DNA of 64,000 nucleotides, from contig SCFO01000004.1 in assembly GCA_004078665.1 (NCBI GenBank), positions 124,001-188,000 of the forward strand, read 5' to 3'. The notes below the pieces were generated by a model that was given only the letters and a program-made list of their open reading frames with translations, did no database searches and was not told the DNA's origin. Both the position numbers and the translations under genes were made by a program. Below are positions 58,427 to 64,000 of the stretch, piece by piece (the first letter of the stretch is position 1; each line of letters starts with the position of its first letter). This DNA comes from Halobacillus fulvus (lineage in GTDB: Bacteria; Bacillota; Bacilli; Bacillales; Halobacillaceae).

Positions 58427-59840
58427 TCCGGTTCCCTCCTTTAATATTCAACACAGGCTGTTCCATAGGTTCATCTTCCGTGTGGAAAATCGAGACTTCA
58501 TCGTTCAGTTCTGTGGCCATTTCACTCATCTGTTCGGATGTGCCGGATATATTCTCAATCGCTTCCTGCACCTCTCTCATACTGAAGTTGATTTGTCCTG
58601 CGGCTTCACCCGTTTGATCAATGAATCTTCCCATATGTTGAATCAACGATAATATATCTTCACTAGTCGCCACTTTTTCATCGGTAATCTCTTTGATCTG
58701 ATCCATTTGCTCAACAGATAATTGCACCGATTTCTCAATCTCCTGCAAAGCATTACCTGCTTCGTGGACTGAAGCCACTCCTTCATCCACAAGCTTCGTA
58801 TTGAAATCGATCTCAAGTGAGGCCTGATGCGTCGTTTCCGTTACTTCTTTTACAATTTCAGAAACTTCTTCCGCTTCTTTTGTCGATTGTTCGGCCAGCT
58901 TTCGGACCTCATCCGCTACGACCGCAAAGCCTTTTCCAGCATCTCCGGCCCGCGCTGCTTCGATCGCTGCATTAAGAGCAAGTAGATTCGTCTGATCGGC
59001 TATGTTTGAAATCGTATCTACGATGGATGTAATACGACTCGAATAGTCATCGAGCTTTTCAATTTGTACTTTTGTTGTCAGACTCTGCTCCCGGATCGCG
59101 TCCATTTTCGCAATGACGGTTTCGACCGCTTCTTTTCCAACTTCTGTTGTATCCATCGTCTGCTTAGAGCTGTGTAAGGATTGATTCGCTTTTTCTTTTG
59201 CAATTTGAATCAAGGAGGACAATTCCAACAAGCTCTGGGAAACCTCACGAATCGTCTCTTCCCCCATGCTGGCGAGCTCCTCAAGCTTCTCACCACTGTG
59301 ACGAACCTCTGCTGTCTGACTGTTCACCTCTTCGACAGAGGCTGAATTTTGTTCTGATATCGCGGCGATCGATTCGGTCGAGCTCTTAAATGTACGAACG
59401 ACATTCTCAAGCTTACGATTCAGCTCCATGAACGTTCGCGTCAGTTGACCCAGTTCATCTTTTTGCTCAAGATCAATCGCACGTGAGAGATCGATCACAT
59501 CTCCATTCATTTCTTCCATCTCTGATGACACATATTTCAGCGGCTTTGAGACGTACTTTTTTATTCCATACCCAACAAAAACAATCATAATAATCAGGTT
59601 GATGATAATGGTGAAATAAGTTTGTAAAAAGGCGACACCTGTTGATCCTAAAACATCCAATATTCCTGAATTGAACAATTGACGTTGGAGATAAGAAATT
59701 GGTGCTCCCATCAATAAACTGAACAACGTTGCCACTACAATAATCGCCATAAGCTTGCGAGCAATGGTCATTTCCAGTTTCTTTCTATCCTTTTTACCTT
59801 TCACTCCTTCAGCTCCTTCGAGAACTAGTCTTTTATTCAT
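58401..59840 (-). CDS. Methyl-accepting chemotaxis protein lacking a large sensor domain
   Basis: This 479-residue chemoreceptor has two membrane helices (near residues 28-46 and 72-92) separated by only about 25 extracytoplasmic residues, a HAMP domain ([20 protein letters not shown]) and a long coiled-coil signalling domain with the conserved hairpin tip [20 protein letters not shown] followed by [20 protein letters not shown]. It should cluster with CheA and CheW. The short loop means that it senses membrane or cytoplasmic cues. A sigma-D-like promoter lies just upstream, and a STAS gene overlaps its 3' end. AAAGGTTGT precedes the ATG. Confidence 0.9.
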   Translation of the reverse strand: MNKRLVLEGAEGVKGKKDRKKLEMTIARKLMAIIVVATLFSLLMGAPISYLQRQLFNSGILDVLGSTGVAFLQTYFTIIINLIIMIVFVGYGIKKYVSKPLKYVSSEMEEMNGDVIDLSRAIDLEQKDELGQLTRTFMELNRKLENVVRTFKSSTESIAAISEQNSASVEEVNSQTAEVRHSGEKLEELASMGEETIREVSQSLLELSSLIQIAKEKANQSLHSSKQTMDTTEVGKEAVETVIAKMDAIREQSLTTKVQIEKLDDYSSRITSIVDTISNIADQTNLLALNAAIEAARAGDAGKGFAVVADEVRKLAEQSTKEAEEVSEIVKEVTETTHQASLEIDFNTKLVDEGVASVHEAGNALQEIEKSVQLSVEQMDQIKEITDEKVATSEDILSLIQHMGRFIDQTGEAAGQINFSMREVQEAIENISGTSEQMSEMATELNDEVSIFHTEDEPMEQPVLNIKGGNRNGRKYQAS

Positions 59841-59858
59841 ACAACCTTTCTATCACTT

Positions 59859-59885
59859 ATATCGGTTACTTAAACTACTTTTTCA
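59859..59885 (-). promoter_or_regulatory. Sigma-D-like promoter of the chemoreceptor gene
   Basis: On the minus strand ACCGATAT (59859-59866) matches seven of eight bases of the motility -10 box GCCGATAT, with TGAA (59882-59885; consensus TAAA) 15 nt upstream. It lies 18 nt before the ATG and implies flagellar-regulon expression. Confidence 0.65.
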
Positions 59886-60003
59886 TAAAAAGTAACTTTT
59901 TATATTTTATTAGGATAATTATTCTTCACCTATCGCCTTCCATTTTTCTAAAAAGTGATGACTCTGTTCCCGATATTTCAGACTATTCATGTCTTATAAA
60001 ATC

Positions 60004-60044
60004 AAAAAACCAACGTCAAAGCGGAGGCTCTGTACGTTGGTTTT
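60004..60044 (-). terminator. Terminator of the MurG-like gene
   Basis: AAAACCAACGT (60006-60016) pairs with ACGTTGGTTTT (60034-60044), with an inner complementary CCTCCGC loop; a T-run follows on the minus strand. Confidence 0.88.
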
Positions 60045-60049
60045 CACTT

Positions 60050-61123
60050 TTAGGACTTTTGATGTTTTTGTATAATTGAAATAATTTTCTCTTTCGTTTG
60101 ACCACTTTGGTAAGACGCCATTTTCTCAAGGTATGAATTTTTATCTTCCATAAGCTTATGAAGACTCTCCAGTAAAGTTTGCTTCGTCAATTGCTCTTCT
60201 TCCAGCTTCATCGCATACCCCTGTTTAACAAAAGAGTCCGCATTAAGGATTTGATCGCCTCGGCTGGCATTTTTGGATAAAGGAATGAGCAGCATCGGTT
60301 TCTTTAATGCGAGAAATTCGAAAATAGCGTTTGAACCGGCTCTAGAAACAATATAATCTGAAGCGGCGAATAAATCTTTCAGCTCGTCACTCACGTATTC
60401 GAATTGTGCATAACCTTGACGTTTAATCGATGGATCCAAATGGTTTTGCCCGCAAATATGAATGATTTGAACCTGTTGCAATAATTCATCGAGGTTTTCT
60501 CTGATGGCATCGTTCATTTTTTTCGAGCCTGTGCTTCCCCCCATGACCATAATCACAGGTTTCTGCTTATGGAATCCGCACATTGACAATCCTTTCGAGC
60601 GATTTCCGGTAAACAGCTCCTCGCGAACGACGGCGCCGATAAATTCGGCCTTCGCTTCAGGTAAATATTGCATCGTTTCCGGGAACGTCGCCAGCACTTT
60701 TTTTGCAAAAGGGAAGGAAAGTTTATTGGCAAGCCCGGGTGTATAATCGGATTCGTGAATGATTGTCGGCACGCCTCGAAGTTTCGCAGCTGCGACAACT
60801 GGGACGGATACGAAACCACCTTTAGAAAAGATCACCTGTGGTTTTGTTTTGCCAATGATCCGGTAAGCCTGAGCCAGCCCTTTCAACACTTTAAATGGAT
60901 CCTTAATATTCTCTTTAGAAAGGTACCTTCTCAATTTCCCCGTAGAAATGCCGTGGTAACGGACCCCTTCCAATGATTCGATCAGTTTTCGTTCGATTCC
61001 CGCGTAGGAACCAATATAATCAATCGTGTATCCTTGTTTTTGAAATTCAGGAATGAGGGCGAGGTTGACAATGACGTGTCCTGCCGTCCCACCACCTGTA
61101 AATAAAATTCGCTTCTGACTCAT
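60050..61123 (-). CDS. murG: MurG-type UDP-GlcNAc:lipid I N-acetylglucosaminyltransferase
   Basis: This protein of about 357 residues is of the MurG GT28 family, with the N-terminal ILFTGGGTAGHV loop, FSKGGFVSVPVVAAAKLRGV, ESDYTPGLANK (near residue 125), a mid GGSTGSKKMN loop and the C-terminal SRAGSNAIFEFLALKKPMLL followed by IPLSKNASRGDQ. It makes lipid II on the inner membrane face. ATG 61123 gives the usual MSQKRILFTGGG start; TTG 61135 is four codons earlier. It stands alone, outside the division and cell-wall cluster where the main murG normally lies, so it is probably a second copy. Confidence 0.85.
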   Translation of the reverse strand: MSQKRILFTGGGTAGHVIVNLALIPEFQKQGYTIDYIGSYAGIERKLIESLEGVRYHGISTGKLRRYLSKENIKDPFKVLKGLAQAYRIIGKTKPQVIFSKGGFVSVPVVAAAKLRGVPTIIHESDYTPGLANKLSFPFAKKVLATFPETMQYLPEAKAEFIGAVVREELFTGNRSKGLSMCGFHKQKPVIMVMGGSTGSKKMNDAIRENLDELLQQVQIIHICGQNHLDPSIKRQGYAQFEYVSDELKDLFAASDYIVSRAGSNAIFEFLALKKPMLLIPLSKNASRGDQILNADSFVKQGYAMKLEEEQLTKQTLLESLHKLMEDKNSYLEKMASYQSGQTKEKIISIIQKHQKS

Positions 61124-61240
61124 ATACGTTTTCAACGTCCTTTCTCGATTTTCTGACAGCTTCAGGAACCCCTTGGTCAGAATCTATGCTATAATCCTTC
61201 TGTTCCTCTAAAAGAATTGTAACAGAAAAGGAAGATATTC

Positions 61241-62593
61241 ATGTATGAAACTCAAACGCTTCGAGAAAAAATAAAACTCTTTACTTATATACTGCTGCCG
61301 ATTCTGATCACCCAAATCGGTATGTACGCGATGAACTTCTTCGATACGATCATGTCTGGTCAGGCGGGACCGGATCAGCTTGCCGGAGTGGCCATCGGCT
61401 CAAGTATCTGGTTACCTGTTTTCACAGGACTGAACGGCATCATGATGGCGATCTCCCCTATTGTATCCCAATTGAAGGGGGCAAAAAAAGACAAAGATAT
61501 TCCATGGTCTGTCAAACAAGGTGTCTACCTATCCATGCTGTTGGCTGTTCTGATTGCTATTATCGGCTTTTTTCTACTCGACCCATTATTAACCTTACTC
61601 GATATCGAGGAAAGTGTCCGCTATGTAGCCAAATACTACTTAGTGGCGCTCGGCACAGGTATTGTCCCTCTATTTGTATTTAACCTGTTGCGGTCTTTTA
61701 TCGATGCGCTTGGTATGACGAAAATATCGATGCTGATCATTTTGCTTACGCTGCCGATTAATATCCTATTCAACTATATGTTTATCTTCGGACAGTTCGG
61801 TGCGCCTGAGCTCGGAGGAATCGGTGCTGGTGTCGCTTCCTCCCTGACATACTGGGTTTCATTTGTCATCATCGCTTTCACGATTCACAATGTCAGGCCG
61901 CTGAAATTCTTTGCGATTTTCAAAAATTGGGTAAAGCCGTCTTTGACCGAATGGTGGAGTCAGCTGAAAATCGGTGTACCGATTGGCTTTGCCATCTTTT
62001 TCGAAACGAGTATATTCGCAGCGGTCACTTTTTTCATGACCGCCTACGACACTTATACAATCGCAGCACACCAGGCAGCGCTCAATTTCGCTTCGTTCGT
62101 CTATATGGTTCCTCTTAGCATCGCGTTTACTCTAACGATTGTTGTCGGATATGAAGTGGGAGCCAAACGTTACAAAGATGCCCGAACCTATTCTTATCTC
62201 GGAATTACGATTGCTGTCAGTATGTCAATCATCGCCGGCCTTATTTTATTCCTATTTGATGACACGGTTGCACGTCTATACAGTTCGAATGAAACCGTGA
62301 TTGAACTGACGAAAAACTTCATCTTTTTCGCGATTTTCTTCCAGCTATCCGATGCTTTCGGAGCCCCGATCCAAGGAGTTCTCCGAGGGTATAAGGATGT
62401 CAATATTACGCTGGTCATGGCCTTTGTTTCTTATTGGGTCATTGGACTTCCGAGCGGGTATTTGCTCGCCAACTTCACAGCCTTTGGGCCTTATGGATAT
62501 TGGATGAGTCTCATCATAGGATTGACAGCAGGTGCTATCACGTTACTGATCCGGATGCTCCACTTACAAAAGCGTTCGATTCAGACAAGCTAA
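61241..62593 (+). CDS. MATE-family efflux transporter
   Basis: This 450-residue membrane protein has twelve helices in two bundles, with the MATE hallmarks of helix 1 (PILITQIGMYAMNFFDTIMSG), the ISPIVSQLKGA loop and PIGFAIFFETSIFAAVTFFM at the start of the second half. It exports cationic drugs or toxic organic compounds with Na+ or H+. A modest AAAAGGAAGATATTC precedes the ATG. It is a single gene, divergent from the MurG-like gene. Confidence 0.9.
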   Translation: MYETQTLREKIKLFTYILLPILITQIGMYAMNFFDTIMSGQAGPDQLAGVAIGSSIWLPVFTGLNGIMMAISPIVSQLKGAKKDKDIPWSVKQGVYLSMLLAVLIAIIGFFLLDPLLTLLDIEESVRYVAKYYLVALGTGIVPLFVFNLLRSFIDALGMTKISMLIILLTLPINILFNYMFIFGQFGAPELGGIGAGVASSLTYWVSFVIIAFTIHNVRPLKFFAIFKNWVKPSLTEWWSQLKIGVPIGFAIFFETSIFAAVTFFMTAYDTYTIAAHQAALNFASFVYMVPLSIAFTLTIVVGYEVGAKRYKDARTYSYLGITIAVSMSIIAGLILFLFDDTVARLYSSNETVIELTKNFIFFAIFFQLSDAFGAPIQGVLRGYKDVNITLVMAFVSYWVIGLPSGYLLANFTAFGPYGYWMSLIIGLTAGAITLLIRMLHLQKRSIQTS

Positions 62594-62622
62594 AAGCTGT
62601 CCACCTTTTTACGTTCTGTTTT

Positions 62623-62656
62623 AAAAGGACCTCTCAGCTAGGAGAGGTCCTTTTGT
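62623..62656. terminator. Bidirectional terminator
   Basis: AAAAGGACCTCTC (62623-62635) pairs with GAGAGGTCCTTTT (62642-62654) between convergent genes. Confidence 0.9.
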
Positions 62657-64000
62657 TTATGATTTAAGATTCATGACAACCAATCGCTCTTCCGTCATAT
62701 CTTCAATCGTATATTTCGGTCCTTCTTTCCCCCAACCGCTACCTTTCACACCACCATAAGGCATTAGGTCGACACGGTACTGAGAAGAATCATTGATCAT
62801 CAAACCACCGACTTCCACATTGCGGGCGGCGTAAAAGGCTGTATCGATATTTTGTGTAAAAATACCGCCTTGGAGTCCATACTTGGATTGGTTGACCTCC
62901 TGAATGCATTCTTTCATATCACTGAAGGGGATAAGACTGACAACAGGAGCAAAAACTTCTTCACACACGACTTTCATATCGGGGTTCACATTCGACAGGA
63001 CCGTCGGGTGGAGTAAAGCTCCTTCCCGAGTGCCGCCATGAAGAACTTCCGCTCCGTTTTGCTTCGCTTCTTCAATCCATTCCTCTGCCCGTTTCGCTTC
63101 GTCTTCACTGATCATCGGCCCAACGTCTGTATTCGGATCGTTCGGATCTCCCACGTACAGTTCACCGATCGCTTGAATGAAGTGGTTATGAAATTCTTCC
63201 CTGACCTCTTCGTGGACATAAATACGCTGAACAGATATACACACTTGACCGGCGAATGCATAGCTTTTAGCCGCCACATTTTTCGCAGCCGCTTCAATAT
63301 CTGCTTCTTTATCAATGATGACAGGCGAGTTGTTCCCAAGCTCAAGTACAAGCTTGTTTAATCCTGTGTTTTGTTTAAGCATCAACCCGACCTTCGCACT
63401 TCCCGTAAATGTATAAAGGTTAATTCGGGAGTCCTCCATCATCTGGTTCCCAACAGTGGAACCTGAACCGATGACTACGTTGAAAAAACCTTTCGGCAAT
63501 CCTGCCTGTTCAAAAAGCTCGGCAAGCTTAATCGCAGAAACCGGCGTTTTACTAGCTGGTTTCAGAACAACGGCATTTCCTGCAGCAATGGCAGGCGCTA
63601 TCTTATGAGCCACTAGATTGATAGGAAAATTGAAGGGACTGATTGCTCCTACTACACCAACCGGAACTTTAATCGTAAAGGCCATCCGATTTTCGGAACC
63701 CGGAGCAGCCTCGACGGGCACACCTTCCCCATGAATCCTCTTCGCTTCTTCAGCAGACAATTCAAATGTCTGGGTCGCACGGTCGATTTCGGTACGCGCC
63801 TGTTTCAAAGGCTTGCCTGCTTCCATGGTGATATTCTTCGCTAACTCCTCTTTATTTTCTTGAAGAAATTCACTGACTCTCTTCAGTACTTTATATCGTT
63901 CATAAGGAGGCATCGAGTGATTTCTAAAGGCTTGTTCAGCAGCATCTATGGCTGCGTCTACCTCTTTTTCTGAGGCTTTTGAGACCTTTGCATATGTTTC
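62657..64000 (-). CDS. Aldehyde dehydrogenase, 5' truncated
   Basis: The frame is open to the window end; the ATG at 63913 is internal, since in-frame codons continue upstream (ETYAKVSKASEKEVDAAIDA and on). About 447 residues are visible. The substrate-binding INLVAHKIAPAIAAGNAVV, KPASKTP, the general base Glu in LVLELGNNSPVI and the catalytic Cys in FAGQVCISVQRI are all present, so the enzyme is probably active. It is a NAD(P)-dependent aldehyde dehydrogenase of the lactaldehyde/succinate semialdehyde/GapN-like branch; the substrate is not settled. Confidence 0.9.
   Translation of the reverse strand, partial: ETYAKVSKASEKEVDAAIDAAEQAFRNHSMPPYERYKVLKRVSEFLQENKEELAKNITMEAGKPLKQARTEIDRATQTFELSAEEAKRIHGEGVPVEAAPGSENRMAFTIKVPVGVVGAISPFNFPINLVAHKIAPAIAAGNAVVLKPASKTPVSAIKLAELFEQAGLPKGFFNVVIGSGSTVGNQMMEDSRINLYTFTGSAKVGLMLKQNTGLNKLVLELGNNSPVIIDKEADIEAAAKNVAAKSYAFAGQVCISVQRIYVHEEVREEFHNHFIQAIGELYVGDPNDPNTDVGPMISEDEAKRAEEWIEEAKQNGAEVLHGGTREGALLHPTVLSNVNPDMKVVCEEVFAPVVSLIPFSDMKECIQEVNQSKYGLQGGIFTQNIDTAFYAARNVEVGGLMINDSSQYRVDLMPYGGVKGSGWGKEGPKYTIEDMTEERLVVMNLKS

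Overview
The window reads as ordinary chromosome of a spore-forming, low-to-mid GC Gram-positive bacterium of the family Bacillaceae. The most likely home is a moderately halophilic genus such as Halobacillus or a relative; that genus-level guess is inference. Evidence for the family is an alpha/beta-type SASP, SpoVR, a GerA-type germination operon, a YhcN-type spore lipoprotein, SigI/RsgI, a T-box leader, strong AGGAGG ribosome binding sites and frequent GTG/TTG starts. I see no rRNA, tRNA, prophage, transposase, integrase or CRISPR array. About 68 coding regions are packed on both strands, and most transcription units end in a clear intrinsic terminator.

Layout: 1-4.3 kb holds a truncated PucR-type regulator, msmX (multi-sugar ABC ATPase), a zinc-ribbon protein, a SASP and fumC, followed by a compact promoter-to-terminator unit that looks like a small RNA (4383-4562). 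4.6-12 kb has a phospholipase C-like protein, an MFS transporter, a NAD(P)-binding protein, a VanY-type carboxypeptidase, an IDEAL protein, a WrbA-type flavoprotein, a Mn/cation diffusion facilitator and a Pro/Gly repeat protein with a mother-cell-type promoter. 12-19 kb carries azlCD, a T-box-controlled NhaC-type transporter (specifier candidate UAC, Tyr), a metallo-beta-lactamase-fold hydrolase, a cobalamin-type binding protein and a cold-shock gene. 19-34.5 kb has map, an acetyltransferase, an ABC-2 exporter, GNATs, an ABC-F protein behind a textbook attenuator, an LD-carboxypeptidase, D-amino-acid aminotransferase and spoVR. 34.5-45.5 kb has a spore lipoprotein, yhcX, a TetR regulator with a palindromic operator, an FAD disulfide reductase, sigI-rsgI and a membrane-anchored HtrA-like protease. 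45.6-53.5 kb has the bmrCD-like heterodimeric drug exporter with a leader-peptide attenuator, then the gerX A-B-C operon. 53.6-64 kb has an aldo/keto reductase, helD, an ATPase/STAS/chemoreceptor group broken by a repeat element, a MurG homologue, a MATE exporter and a truncated aldehyde dehydrogenase.

Three themes stand out. First, transcription attenuation: the ABC-F gene, the bmrCD operon and the nhaC gene each sit behind a leader RNA with a visible terminator and, for two of them, a visible antiterminator pairing. Both drug-related loci look set up to respond to ribosome-targeting antibiotics. Second, sporulation: three loci (SASP, YhcN-type lipoprotein, gerX) share an exact CATACTA -10 box typical of forespore sigma-G. 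spoVR has a CATACAAT sigma-E-like box and the Pro/Gly repeat protein has a CATA-N3-TA sigma-K-like box. Third, signalling: a chemoreceptor with a sigma-D-like promoter overlaps a SpoIIAA-like STAS gene and lies just upstream of an RsbW-like ATPase gene, which suggests a chemoreceptor-linked partner-switching module.

The best candidates for something not yet described are the second 18-residue peptide gene between the bmr terminators and bmrC, the 145-nt RNA next to fumC, and the chemoreceptor-STAS-ATPase cluster.
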